Shown piece after piece: positions 1-14,391 of a stretch of 64,000 nt of DNA. Numbering within the stretch: the first letter of the stretch is position 1; every line of letters begins with the position of its first letter. The notes under the pieces were generated by a model. That model did not search any database, had not been told where the DNA came from, and saw nothing but the letters and a program-made list of their open reading frames with translations. Source of the stretch: Sapria himalayana. Taxonomy: Eukaryota > Streptophyta > Magnoliopsida > Malpighiales > Rafflesiaceae. A program made the translations under genes and the position numbers. The DNA lies in contig JAREIK010002032.1 of the NCBI GenBank assembly GCA_029783825.1, positions 470,843-534,842 of the forward strand, written 5' to 3'.

Positions 1-358
1 ATGTATTTTCTATCCAAGCATCTACCGTGGCATACGAATCTACATTTAGCACACGGGGGGAGAACTTTAGATAAATTTAGGAGTTCTTTAACACCTATTA
101 CAGCTGAAGTTCTCATATGTCTACAAGATTGGTTGAGATGCTCAAACAAACCTATTGAAATTGAATAATTAGTTCAAGACCTTGATGATAATGAATCAGG
201 TTAGTATACAAATCTTGTAAATTTTAATTTAACTTTTACTTATTTTTTTAATTCAATTTAATAAAAATATGGTTTAATTACAATTTTCAGAGGGGTCACA
301 AGATCCAAATATTCTTCCAATTATAGTTGGCCAACTAAATTTGGAATGGGTGTATTAA
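1..358 (+). pseudogene. hAT-2a transposase, C-terminal fragment, frameshifted
   Basis: This encodes the end of the hAT C-terminal dimerisation domain, with a recognisable FSIQAST stretch at the very start, then ES-FS, LDKFRSSL and LICLQDWLR. A one-base insertion near 50-55 relative to hAT-2b breaks the frame between the ES-FS motif and LDKFRSSL. An in-frame TAA follows IEIE at about 165. A plausible intron runs 200-290 (AG|GTTAGT donor, TTTTCAG acceptor). Splicing it keeps the frame and leads to a short last exon ending in TAA at 356-358. The transposase would cut and join element ends in the nucleus; this copy cannot make it. The intron is inferred from splice-site consensus and reading frame only. 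Confidence 0.8.
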
Positions 359-1175
359 ATTTTATAAGGTAATATTTTGTTTTTTTATTACTCTTTCATC
401 TTATAACTTTATGTCTACATGATTAACACGTTTTCATCTTTGGTTGTCCTTCTAGAGTTGAGGAAGAAAAGGGAGGAGTTGTAGAAGAGATAATTAATTG
501 GGTTTAAATTTTCATTGCTGTTGCGGGACGGACCTTTGAAATGATTATTATCATGGTTGTTATTAGTTGTATTTTTTTTGTTATATTAAGCTGCCTAATT
601 TTAGCAATTACTTAACTAGTAATTGCTGCTACCAATGTTAGTGGTCATCTTTAGCTATTCCTTAATATTTTAAGTAATTGTTTAAAAAATATAGTATTGC
701 TATTATGGTTAACTTTCACTCGGCTCAACAATAGCCAACTCGTGAAAAAACAATGAACCAAATTAAGTACACAACTCGGTCCCATTCTATTTAACATTTC
801 TATCCTTTTCTGCACATCAATGCTTTTGACAAGGTAATGGAACTCGTTTGCGGTATTCAGCCTATTTGACAAAACAAAATTGGCCCAATTTGAGGTTGAA
901 AGATACATAACTAAGGAATGATAAATGGTACAACAAAAGGTTTCCACATGAAATAACTTGGCCGGTTTGAAAAAAATAAATTGAAAAAAATATCCAAACT
1001 CCATTCCGTCCCCGAACCGTTTCATTCTACCCAAAATCCCCAATCTCCGTCCTGTCACGTCCTGATATTTTCAACCTATGAGATAAGTCTGGATCTTCAA
1101 AAAAAAATCTCCGAACTATGGGAAGGGACAGAAGATTTGTAATCCCTATCCAATCTCATGCCATGAGCACCCCTA
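1..1175 (+). mobile_element. hAT-2a: 3' part of a hAT transposon, cut by the window edge
   Basis: This is the 3' end of a hAT DNA transposon in sense orientation. It is the reverse-complement counterpart of 47119-48291 in hAT-2b; mirrored positions sum to about 48292 with almost no net indel over 1.2 kb, and about nine in ten bases match by eye. The outer end reads, on the reverse strand, TAGGGGTGCTCA, a typical hAT terminus. It abuts satellite at GCATCGAG, where other monomers read GCATTTAG. Contents are the transposase C-terminus (to 358), an untranslated or intronic tail, and a G-rich subterminal zone at about 1010-1175. The 5' half lies outside the window. Confidence 0.85.
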
Positions 1176-4100
1176 GCATCGAGTGGTTTATAGGTTTTTT
1201 TTTAAAAATAAAACAACAAAAAAATTATTTTTATTTTTTTTGATATTTCAAAGGTTATAACCTTAGAAAATATAATAATTTATAAATTTTTTTCAAATGT
1301 GAATACAATATTTAGTTATACTAATCATTATATTTATATCTTATATAAATTCAATATAAACAATTTTATTGATATATATTCTAATAATAATCAAAAAATA
1401 AATTAATAATCCATTAATAATAAGATAGATATTAATTAAAATATAATTACAAAACTTAAAATGATTCAGAAGCGAAGAAAAATATATTACTATATAATAA
1501 TTTTTTGTTTTTGAATTTTTTATTCTTTTAATAAGTTTATCTATATTTTTTTGATGAAAAATAATTTATATAAATTATATTTGTTTAACTCATAATTTAT
1601 TTTGTAATTAATATTTATATATAAATAAACAAATAAATAATTAAAATTAATATTTAAACTTATAAAAAAAAATATGAGACTTCTTATTTATTATTTATTA
1701 TTTAGGGATACCAGTTTAATTTAAATTAGATACTTCTCACTAATAATTTATTTTATAATTAATATTTCTATAAAAATAAACTGATAAATAATTAAAATAA
1801 AAATTTAAAATTATACATAATAAAAATTAAAATGAGATTTAAGATTTTTTATTAATGTATACCAATTTAATTGTTTAAGTATTTAGAGGTTTTGTCGTTA
1901 GGAGTTTAGCAATACAATATTTTAATAGATTAACCGTTGAAAATATAATAATATTTACAATTTTTTGAAATGTGAATACAATATTAAGTTATAATAATAT
2001 TAATAATTATATATCATATAAATTCAATATAAACAATTTTTGTGATAGACAATATAATAATGATCAAAAATTAAATTAATAAACTATTAATAAAAAGATA
2101 GATAATAATTAAAAAATATTTACAAAACAAAAATTGTTTCAAAATTAAAGTAAAATATATTACTGAATAATAATTTTTAATTTTTAAATTTTTATTTCTT
2201 TTAGAACCGTATATATTTTTTATTAAAAATAAATTAATTAAATTATATTTGTCGCACTCATACTTTATTTTGTAATAAATATTTCAATAAAAATAAACTA
2301 ATAAATAATTAAAATGAATATTTAAAATTATAATAAATAGAAATAAAAATTAAATTTATTAATTATTAAGTAGTATATAGCAGTTTAATGGTATATGTAT
2401 TTAGGCATTACTGGGTTTAGGAGTATACAGTTTTAACTATGTATGCATTTAGTGGTTTATAGGTTTTATTTAAGAAAAAAAATAAATAAAAATTATTTTT
2501 ATTATTTTTTGATATTTTCAAAGATTATAACCTTTGAAAATATAATAAGTTTTAAATGTTTTTCAAAAGTGAATAAATATTTATTTATAATAATCATAAA
2601 AATTATATATCATATAAATTCAATATAAACTATTTTATTGATAAATATTGTAATAATTATCAAAAAATAAATTAAAAATTTATTATGGATAAGATTGATA
2701 TTACTTAAAATATAATATTAAAACATAAAATGATTCAAAAGCAAAGAAAAATATATTACTTCATAATAATTTTTTTAAGTTATTATTCTTTTTATATGCT
2801 TCTCTATTTTTTGATGAAAAATAATTTTTATAAATTATATTTTTAATTCATAATTTAGTTTATAATTAATATATATATATATATAAAAAACTAAATAATC
2901 AAAATGAATTTTTTAAATTAAAATGAAAACAAATAAAAATGAGATTTATTAATTTTTATTTATGGGATACTCGTTTAAACGATTATCTATATAGGGGTAT
3001 CAGGATTTTTTAGTTTAGTGATTTAAGTGTTTAGGCATTTAGTGATTTATAGGTTTTATTTAAATAATAAAATAATAAAAAAATTATTTTTTTAGTTTTT
3101 TCACATGTTCAAAGGTTATATTCTTTGAAAGTATAATAATTATAAAATTTTTTTCAAAAGTGAATACAATATTTAGTTATATTTAATATTAAATTTATAT
3201 ATCATTATATTAAATATAAATATTTTTATTGATAAATATTCTAATATTGATCAAAAAATAAATTAATAATTTATTATTAATAAGTTAGATATCAATTAAA
3301 ATATAATTACAAAACCTAAATTAATTCGAAACAAAGTAAAATCTATTACTATATAATAATTTTTTGTTTTTAATTTTTTTCTTCTTTTAATAAGTTTATC
3401 TATATTTTTTTGTTGAAAAATATAATCATTATAATTATATATAATATAAACAAAATATAATGAATTATATTTATAGATATTAAAATTATTATCAAAAAAT
3501 AAATTAATATGCTATTATTAATATGATAGATATAAATTAAAATATAATTGCAAAACCTAAAATTATTCAAAAACAAAGTAAATTTTATTACTAAATAATA
3601 ATTTTGTTTTTTAGTTTTTGCTTCTTTTTATAAGCTTATATATTTTTTTGATGAAAAATAAATTATTTAAATTAAATTTGTATCACTCATAATTTATTTT
3701 GTAATTAATATTTTAATAAATTATTTAAATTATAATTAAGGTTTACGAGTTTAAAGGTTTAAGTATTTAGGGGCTTTTGTGTTAAGGAGTTTAGAGATTA
3801 AAATGTTTAGGGATTTAGTGGTTTATAAGTTTTATTTAAACAATGATATAACATAAAATTTATTTTTTTTATTTTTTCTAATTTTTCAAGGTTATATCCT
3901 TTGAAAATATAATAATTTTTAAATTTTTTCAAATGTAAATATAATATTTATCTATAATAATCTTCATAAATATAAGTAATTTAAATTCAATATAAATAAT
4001 TACATTGCTAGATATTTTAATAATGATCAAAAAATAAATTAATAAACTATTATTATTAAAATTGATTATATTTAAAAAGTATTTGCAAAATCTAAATTTA

Positions 4101-7100
4101 TTCAAATCAAAGTAAAATATATTACTAAATAATAATTTTTTTAATGTTTTGCTTTTTTTATACGTTTATATTTTTGTTATTAAAAATAAATTATTTAAAT
4201 TATATTTGTCTTACTCATAATTTATTTTGTAATTTATAAATCTATCATAATAAACTAATAAATATTTAAAATGAATATTTAAAATTATAATGAATACAAA
4301 AAAAATTGAGATTTATTATTTATTATACAGGATATACCAGTTTAATGGTTTAGGTACTTAGGTGTTTTGTGGTTTAAGAGTCTAGTGATTTAATTGTTTA
4401 GACCTTTATTGAATTATAGTTTTTATTTAAAGAATGAAAAACAAAAAATTTAATTTTTTGATTTTTTTTATTTTTGAAGGTTTTAACCTTTGAAAAAAAA
4501 AATAATTTTTAATTTTTTTTAATTGTGAATATAATATTTAGTTATAATAATCTTAATAATTATATATAATGTAAACTCAATATAAATAATTTTTTTGATA
4601 GATATTATAATAATGATCAATAAATAAATTAATAAATTAGTATATATAAGAATGATATAAATTATAATATAATTGTAAAATTTAAATGATTCAAAATCAA
4701 AATAAGATATATTACTAAATAATAATTATTTATTTTTAAAAATTTTCCTTTTTTTATAATCATTTTTTAATGAAAAATAAATTGTTTAAACTATATATGT
4801 TGCACTAATAATTTATTTTGTAATTAATATTTCTATAAAAATAAACTGATAAATAATTAAAATGAATATTTAAAATTATAATGAATGCTAATAAAAATTA
4901 GATTTATGATTTATTATTTGGACTATACTAATTTTATGTTTTAAGTATTTATGGGCTTCAAGGGTTAGGAGTTTAGTCATTTTAGAATATAGTAATTTAG
5001 TGGTTTATAGGTTTTATATAAAAAATAAAATAACAAAAAATTTATTTTTGTTATTTTTTCTCATTTTTGAATGTTATAACCCGTGAAAATATAATAATTT
5101 ATAATTTTTTTTGAAAAGTGAATATAATATGAAGTTATAATAATCATAATAATTATATATCATATAAATTCAATATAAACTATTTTATTGATATATATTA
5201 GAATAATGATCATAAAAAAGTAATAAACAATTATTAATAATATAAATATTGTTTAAAATATATTTTCAAAACCTAAAATGATTCAAAATCAAAGTGAAAT
5301 ATTTTACGAAATATTAATTTTAAATTTTTAAAATATTTCATCCATTTATAAGCCTATATATTTTTTCATGAAAAATAAATTATTATTTAGGGTATAACTA
5401 TTTAATTGTTTATGTTTTTTGTGGTTTCGTGGTTAATGAGTTTATTGATTTATATGTTTACACATTTAGGTGTTTATAGGTTTTATTTAATCAAAGAAAT
5501 AAAAAAAAATTATTTTTATGAATTTTCGTTCTTTTCAAATGTTATAACCTTTAAAAATATAAATATTTTTTAATAGTTATAAAATATGAATACAATACTT
5601 AGTTATAATAATGTTAAAAATTATATTTGTTGTAAATTCAATATAAAAAAATTTATTAATATATATTATTATAATGATTAAAAAAATAAAATAATAAACT
5701 ATTATTAATAAGATAGATATTAATTAAAATATATTTGCAGAAACCAAAATAATTCAAAATCAAAGTAAATTATATTACTAAATAGAATTTTAAATTCTTG
5801 AAATTTTGTTTTTTTTTATAAACTTATTTTTTTTCATAAAAAATAATTTATTTAAATTATATGTCTCACTCATTATTTAATTTGTAATTAATATTTCTAT
5901 AAAAGTAAACTAAAAAATAATTAAAATAAATATTTAAAATTATAATGAATACAAATAAAAATGAGATTTATTATTTATTATTTAGGTTATATAGGTTTAA
6001 TGGTTTAAGTATTTTGGGGTTTTTGGTGTTTAGGAGTCTAGAGATTTAAATGTTTAGGCATTTAGTGGTTTCTAAGTTTTATTTAAATAATAAAATAATA
6101 AAAAATTTATTTTTGTGATTTTCTATCAATTTTGAAGGTTATAACCTTTGAATATATAATAATTTTAAATTTTTTTCAAATGTAAATATAATATTTAGTT
6201 ATAATAATATTAATAATTATAAGACATTTAAATTGAATATAAGTAATTTTATTATTATATATTATAAAAATGATCAAAAAATAAATTAATAAACTTTTAT
6301 TAATAAGATTGATAACAATTAAAATATAATTGCAAAACCTATATAAAATGATTCAAAATCAAAGTAAAATATATTACTAAATAATACTTTTTTGTTTTTA
6401 AATTTTTACTTCTTTTTATATGCTTATATTTTTTTGATTAAAAATAAATTATTAAAATTATATTTGACTAACTAATTATTTATTTTGTTATTATTATTTC
6501 TATAAAAAAACTAATAAATAATTAAAATGAATATTTAAAATTATAATTAATACAAATTAAAATGAGATTTATGATTTATTATATGTGGTATACTGGTTTA
6601 ATGGTTTGATTATTTAGTAGTTTTGTCGTTTATGAATATATCAATTTATGTTTTTATGCATTTAGTGGTTAATTGGTTTTATTTATATAATAAAAAAAAA
6701 TATTTTTTTTAGATTTTTTTTTTATTTTCAATGTTTATAACCATTAAAATAAATTAATATTTAAAATTTTTTGAATTGTGAATATAATATTTAGTTTTAA
6801 TAATATTAATAATTATATATGATATAAATTCAATATAAATAATTTTATTGATATATATTATAATAATGATCAAAAATTAAATTAATAAACTATTAATAAT
6901 AAGATATATATTAATTAAAAAATATTTACAAACCCCAAATTGATTCAAAATTAAAGTAAAATATATTACTGGAGAATAATTTTTAATTTTTAAATTTTTA
7001 CTTCTTTTATAAGCGTATATATATTTTTTGATTAAAAATAAATTATTTAAATTATATGTGTCGCACTCATAATTTATTTAGTAATAAAAATTTCTATAAA

Positions 7101-8791
7101 AACAAACTAATAAATAATTAAAATGAAAATTTAAAATAATTATAAATTGAAATAAAAATTCAATTTATTAATTATTAAGTAGTATATAGCAGTTTAATGG
7201 TTAATGTATTTAGGCATTACGCGGTTTACGAGTTTAATGATATAACTGTGTATGCATTTAGTGGTTTGTAGGTTTTATTTTAAAAATAAAATAACATAAA
7301 ATTTATTTTTATTATTTTTTAATATTTCCAAATGTTATAACCTTTTAAAATAAATTAATTTTTAATTTTTTTTCAAAAGTTAATTTAATATTAAGTTATA
7401 ATAATCATTATATTTATATATCATATAAATTCAATATAAAGAATTTTATTGATAAATATTCTAATAATGATCAAATAATAAATTAATAAACAATTATTAA
7501 TGAGATAGATATCAATCAAAATATAATTACAAAACCTAAAATGATTCAGAAGGATAGCAAAATATATTACTATATAATAAATTTTATTTTTTAATTTTTT
7601 TTTCTTTTTATAAGTTTATCTATATTGTTCGATGAAAATTAATTTATATAAATTTTATTTGCCTAACTGATAATTTATTTTGCAATTAATATTTATATAA
7701 AAATAAACAAATAAATAATTAAAATAAAAATTTGAAATTATACTAAATAAAAATTAAAATGAGATTTATGATTTATTATTAAAGTATACTAGTTTAATGG
7801 TTTTGAGATTTAAAATTAGGAGCTTTAAGAGTTTACTGATTTAACTGTGTATGCATTTAGTGTTTTATAGGTTTTATTTAAAAACTAAAATAACAAAATA
7901 TTTATTTTTATTAAATTTTTATTTTTTCAAAGGTTATAACCTTTGAAAATATAATAATTTTTAAATTTTTTTCAAATGTGAAATCAATAATTAGTTATAA
8001 TAATCATTATATTTATATATCATTAAATTCAATATAAAAAATATTATTGCTAAATATTCTAATAATGATCATAAAATAAATTAATAATCTATTATTAATA
8101 AGATAGATATCAATTAAAATACAATTACAAAACCTAAAATGATTCAGAAGCAAAGCAAATTATATTACTATATAATAATTTTTGTTTTAATTTTTTTTAA
8201 TAAGTTTATCTATATTTTTTTTGATGAAAAATAATTTATATAAATTATATTTGTCTAACTCATAATTTATTTTTTAATTAATATTTATATAAAAAAACAA
8301 ATAAATAATTAAAATGAATATTTAAAATTATAATGAAAAAAAAATAAAATTTATTTTTATTATTTAGGGTATACTAGTTTATTTTAAATTATATCTGTCT
8401 CTCTAATAATTTATTTTGTAATTAATATTTCAATAAAAATAAACTAATAAATAATTATAATAAAAATTTAAAATTATACTTAATAAAAATTAAAATAAGA
8501 TTTATGAATTAATATTAATGTATACCAGTTTAATATTTTAAGTATTTAGTAGTTTTGTCATTGAGGACTTTAGTGATTTATGTTTTTAGGCATTTAGTGG
8601 TTAATAAGTTTTGTTTAAACAATGAATTAACAAAAAAAATATTTTTGATATTTTTTTACATATTCAAAGGTTATAACCTTTGACAATATAATAATTTTTA
8701 AAATTTTTAAAAAATGTGAATACAATATTTAGTAATAATAATCATTATAATTATATATAATATAAACTAAATATAAACAATTTTAATGATA
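1176..8791. repeat. Satellite array A1 (orientation A), about 13 monomers
   Basis: Tandem A/T-rich monomers in the orientation where the octamer tract reads GGTTTATAGG. Dyad cores (GGTTATAACC or derivatives) lie near 1253, 1931, 2522, 3114, 3890, 4479, 5072, 5540, 6137, 6732, 7333, 7932 and 8669. Spacing is mostly 585-600 bp, with long units (686-776) and one short unit (about 470). Subtypes by the octamer tract run K, M, K, S, Q, P, X, W, V, U, K and on. Around 3410-3480 a monomer is internally deleted and chimeric. No coding sequence is supported here. Confidence 0.92.
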
Positions 8792-9561
8792 GATATGAGC
8801 ATAGCTTGTGCATTTTATTTTTATATTGCAAAGTCATTGCACTAGGAATGATTGTATCTTTGGACATTCCTCGAGAGCAAAAGTCATGACCCTAGAAATA
8901 GTTAAAGCTCGAGTACTAGTCTTTATAACTTTTTCTAGCTACAATTATTGGGATTGGAAATATCACTATGGCTTTTTCCTTTGATTTGTGACCTCAAATG
9001 TTAATATGCAAGACTAATATTTTTAGCAATGATTAAATTCTTTTATACATTTAAATATAATTCATTTACACCTTTTTGGGTAGTGAGCTTGTATACATAA
9101 CGCATTTATTATAAATAGAAAGAAATGATTCTTTTCATATCCATGAGGATATAAAAAAAGGCTTAGACATGCCAATAAAATAAATTTTTGATTCTTGAAT
9201 GAAAGAGAGCACATACTTCTTGCCCTGCTCAAACCACCCTAGTGCTAGTTTGTTCTAATAGTCTACAAGGTGGTTATTTTTTTAGAGTTGAACTATCTTT
9301 TAAAAAAATTGCTTTGAGTGTGTGCATGAGAGATATTTTAGAAGAAATTACAATGATCAATATAAATAGCATCCTCAACAACTAGCTATTTCAATACATA
9401 GGGGTGCAACTTTAATTTAGTCTGTTAGCATACATGAGTCAAATTACGTTTGATAGTCCAGTGATTCAACATCAAATATGATTAGACATAATAGAGATAA
9501 TGTAAAATCTCCTATTATTTTGGTTAGAGCTTTAGCAATCATTTGAGAGTTGAGAGGAACA
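8792..9561. repeat. Duplicated low-copy segment, copy a
   Basis: About 770 bp of non-satellite sequence, strikingly less A/T-rich than its flanks, collinear with 26228-27002 at high identity. It starts inside a monomer at a shared GATAT and ends by running into orientation-B satellite at the same point as copy b (GAGAGGAACAAAAT, then satellite). All frames are broken by stops and I see no RNA gene. The satellite changes orientation across it: A on the left, B on the right. Confidence 0.85.
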
Positions 9562-12516
9562 AAATAAATTATTTTAATTATTTAGTTTAATTTTAATTTT
9601 TATTTTAATTATTTACCAGTTTATTTTTATAGAAATATTAATTACAAAATTAATTATTAGTGAGACAGATCTAATTTAAATTAAACAGGTATATCCTAAA
9701 TAATAAAGAATAAATCTCATTTTTTTTTTCATTTTAATTTTAAATATTCAAATTAAATTATTTATTTGTTTAGTTTATGTAAATATTAATTACAACATAA
9801 ATTTTGAGTTACACAAATATAATTTATATAAATTATTTTTAATCAAAATAATATAGATAATCTTTTTAAAAGAAAAAAATAATTCAAAACAACAAATTAT
9901 TATATAGTAATATATTTTGCTTTGCTTCTGAATTATTTTAGGTTTTGTAATTATATTATAATTGATATCTATCTTATTAATAATAGATTATTAATTTAAG
10001 TTTTGATCATTATTAGAATATTTATCAATAAAATAGTTTATATTGAATTTATATGATATATAAATATAATGATTATTATAACTAAATATTGAATTCATTT
10101 TAAAAAAAATTTAAAAATTATTATATTTTCAGATGTTATAACCTAAAAAATGAAAAAAATTTATAAAAATAAATTTTTTGTTATTTCATTTTTTAAATAA
10201 AACCTATAGATCATTAATTGCTTACTTGCTTAAATCAGTAAGCTTATAAATCATGAAACCCCTAAATACATAAACCTTTTAACAGCTATATACTATTTAA
10301 TAAATAATAAATCTCATTTTTATTAAAATTTATTATAATTTTAAATATTCATTTTAATTATTTATAGTTTAATTTTTTAGAAAAATTAATTACGAAATAA
10401 ATTTCGAGTGAGACAAATATTATTTAAATAATTTATTTTAATAAAAAGAAATATAATTTTAAAAAAAAGAAGGAAAATTTTAAAAATTAAATATTATTAT
10501 TTAGTAATATATTTTGATTTGATTTTGAATCATTTTGTGTTATGTAAATATATAATAATTAATATTAATATTATTAATAAGAGTTTATTAATTTAATTTT
10601 TGATCATTATTTTAATATCTTTCATTAAAATTATTTATATTGAATTTATATGATATATAATTAGTAAGATTAATATAATTATACATGGTATTCACATTTA
10701 AAAAAATTCTAAAAATTATTTTATTTTCAAAGGTTATAACCTTTGAAAATCAAAAAAAATCAAAAATAGAATTTTAAATTTTTATTATATAAATAAAACC
10801 TATAAGCCACTAAATAATCAAAACATTAAACCGGTATACCATATATAATAAATTATAAATCTCATTTTAATTTGTATTCATTATAATTTTAAATATTCAT
10901 TTTAATTATTTATTAGTTTATTTTTTATCGAAATATCAATCACAAAATAAATAATGAAAGATACAAATATAATTTTAATAATTTATTTTTAATTAAAAAA
11001 AAGCTTATATAATGAAGTAAAAATTTAAAAACAAAAAATTATTATTTAGTAATATATTTTACTTTGATTTTGAATCATTATATATAGGTTTCACAATTAT
11101 AATTTAATTGCGATCAATCTTATTAATAATAGTTTTTTAATTTATTATTTGATCATTTTTATAATATCGAACAATAAAATTACTTATATTCAATTAAAAT
11201 GTTTTATAATTATTAAGTTATTATAAGTAAATATTATATTTACATTTGAAAAAAATTTAAAAATTATTATATTTTTAAAGGTTATAACCTTCAAAAATGA
11301 TGAAAAAAATCAAAAATAATTTTTTATTATTTAAATAAAACTTATAAACCACTAAATGACTAAACATATAAATCTCTAGATTCCTAAACCCAAAAACCCC
11401 CTAAATTCTTAAACCATTAAACCTATATAACCTAAATAATAAATAATAAATCTCATTTTTATTTGAATTCATTATAATTTTAAATATTCATTTTAATTAT
11501 TTTTTAGTTTATATTTATAGAAATATTAATTATAAATTAAATAATGAGTGAGAAAGATATAATTTAAATAAATTATTTTTTATGAAAAATAAATAAGCTT
11601 TTAAAAATAAACAAAATTTCAAAAATTTAAAATTTTATTTAGTAATATAATTTACTTTGATTTTGAATTATTTTGGTTTCTGCAAATATATTTTAATTAA
11701 TATCTATCTTATTAATAATAGTTTATTAATTTATTTTTTGATCATTATTATAATATATATTAATACATTTTTTTTATATTGAATCTACAACAAATATAAT
11801 TATTATGATTATTATAACTAAGTATTGTATTCATATTTTAGAACTATTAAAAATTATTATATTTTCAAAGGTTATAACCTTTGAAAATCACGAAAATTCA
11901 TAAAAATAAATTGTTTTATTTCATTGATAAAATAAAACCTATAAACACGAAAATGGGTAAACATATAAATAAATAAACTCCTTAACACCAAAACCAAAAA
12001 AAACATAAACAATTAAATAGTTATACCCTAAATAATAAAATCATAAATCTCATTTTTATTAGTATTCATTATAATTTTAAATATACATTTAAATATTTAT
12101 TAGTTTAATTTTATAGAAATATAAATTAAAAATTAAATTATTATTGAAACAAATATAATTTAAATAATTTATTTTTCATCAAAAAATATATAGGCTTATA
12201 AATTTATACAAAAATTTAAAAATTTAAAATTAATATTTAGTAAAATATTTCACTTATATTTTGATTCATTTTAGGTTTGCAAATATATTTGAAACAATAT
12301 TTATCTTATAAATAATTGGTTATTACTTTTTTATCATCATTATTATAATAAATATCAATAAATTAGTTTATATTGAATTTATATGATATATAATTATTAT
12401 GATTATTATAACTTCATATTGTATTCACTTTTCAAAAAAAAATTAAAATTTATTATATTTTCAAATGTTATAACCTTCAAAAATGAGAAAAAATAACAAA
12501 AATAAATTTTTTGTTA
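9562..12516. repeat. Satellite array B1 (orientation B), about 5 monomers
   Basis: Reverse orientation relative to A1: the octamer tract reads CCTATAAACCACTAAA. Dyad cores lie near 10133, 10732, 11280, 11870 and 12466. The segment opens with the long-monomer spacer (AGATCTAATTTAAATTAAAC near 9667) and runs through subtypes T, U, V and W. It ends at an abrupt switch back to orientation A at about 12516-12530. Confidence 0.9.
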
Positions 12517-14359
12517 TTTTCAATAAAAAATTTTATTGATAGATATTATAAAAATTATCAAAAATTAAATTAATAAACTATTAATAATAAGATAGATATT
12601 AATTAAAAAATATATACAAAATCTAAATTGATTAAAAATTAATGTAAAATATATTACTGGATAATAATTTTTAATATTTAAATTTGTACTTCTTTTATAA
12701 GTGTATATATATTTTTTGATTAAAAATAAATTATTTTAATTATATTTTTCGCGCTCATAATTTATTTTAGAATAAATATTAATATATAAAAATAAAATTA
12801 TAAATAATTAAAATGAATATATAAACTATAATAAATAGAAATTAAAATTAGATTTATTAATTATTATGCATTATATAGGAGTTTAATGGTTTATGTATTT
12901 AGGTATTATGGGATTTAGGTGTTTACTGATTTAACTGTGTATGCATTTAGTGGTTTATAGGTTTTATTTAAAAAATAAAATAACAAAACATTTATTTTTT
13001 TTTTTTTTGATATTTTCAAAGGTTATAACCTTTGAAAATATAATAATTTTTAAATTTTTTTAAAAAGCGAATTCAATATTTAGTTATAATAATCATTATA
13101 TTTATATATCATATAAATTCAATATAAGCAATTTTAGTGATTAATATTCTAATTATGATCAAAAAATAAATTAATAATCTATTATTAATAAGATAGATTT
13201 CAATTAAAATATAATGCAAAACATAAAATGATTCATAAGCAAACCAAAATATTTTACTATATAATAATTTTTGGTTTTGTAATTTTTTTTATTTTAAAAA
13301 GTTTATCTATATTTTTTTTATTAAAAATAATTTACATAAATTATATTTGTCAAACTCATAATTTATTTTTTAATTAATATTTATATAAAAATAAAAAATT
13401 AATAATTAAAAATAATATTAAAAATTATAATGAAAAAAAATGAGATTTATTATTTATTATTTAGGGTATACCGGTTTAATTTAAGTTATATCTATCTCAC
13501 TAATAATTTATTTTCTGATTAATATTTCTATAAAAATAAACTGAAAATTAATTAAAATAAAAATTTAAAATTGTACTGAATAAAAATTAAAATGAGATTT
13601 ATGATTTATTATTAATTTATACCAGTTTAATGGTTTAAGTATTTTGACATTTTTCATTTAGGAGTTTAGCGATTTATGTTTTTAGGCATTTAGTGGTTTA
13701 TAGGTTTTATTTAAACAATAAAATAATAGAAAAAAATTGTAATATTTTGTCATTTTCATATGTTATAACCTTTGAAAATTTAATAATATTTAAAATTTTT
13801 TGAAATTTGAATACAATATTTTGTTATAATAATTTTAATAATTCTATAACATATAAAATAAATATAAACAATTTTATTGATAGATATTATAATAATGATC
13901 AAAAATTAAATTAATAAACTATTTATAATAAGATAGATATTAATTAAAAAATATTTACAAAATCCAAATTGATTCAAAATTAAAGTAAAATATATTAGTT
14001 GATAATAATATTTAATTTTTAATAATACTTCTTTTATACTTCTTTTAAAAGCGTATATATATTTTTTGATTAAAAATAAATTATTTAAATTATATGTGTC
14101 GCCCTCATAATTTATTTTGTAATAATCATTTCTATAAAAATAAACTAATAAATAATTAAAATGAATATTTAAAATAATAATTATTTGAAATAAAAATTCA
14201 ATTTATTAATTATTAAGTAGTATATAACAGTTTTATGGTTTATGTATTTAGGCATTATGGGGTTTAGGAGTTTACTGATATAACTGTGTATGCATTTAGT
14301 GGTTTATAGGTTTTATTTAAAAAATAAAATAACATAAAATTTATTTTTTTTATTTTTTC

Positions 14360-14391
14360 ATATTTCCAAAGGTTATAACCTTTGGAAATAT
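14360..14391. repeat. 32-bp perfect satellite dyad with altered arms
   Basis: The monomer dyad here is perfectly symmetrical over 32 bp. The usual outer arm TTTTCAAAGG is TTTCCAAAGG on the left, and the right arm carries the matching change (CCTTTGGAAA), so symmetry is kept. It lies in a K-type monomer. Confidence 0.9.

Noticed and set aside
2443..2628. Short open frames throughout the satellite (for example 2443-2628, 22647-22841, 45553-45750, 52290-52502, 52703-52891, 54579-54767, 55279-55461, 58496-58711, 62505-62699)
   Set aside because: Translations are almost only I, N, Y, K, L and F; they recur because the monomer recurs, vary in frame and length between copies, and often end in the dyad. 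They have no domain and no coding-type substitution pattern.
1176..8791. Direct repeats suggesting a CRISPR array
   Set aside because: The period of about 595 bp, the similarity of the whole unit and the plant hAT elements identify a eukaryotic satellite. There is no short repeat with unique spacers.
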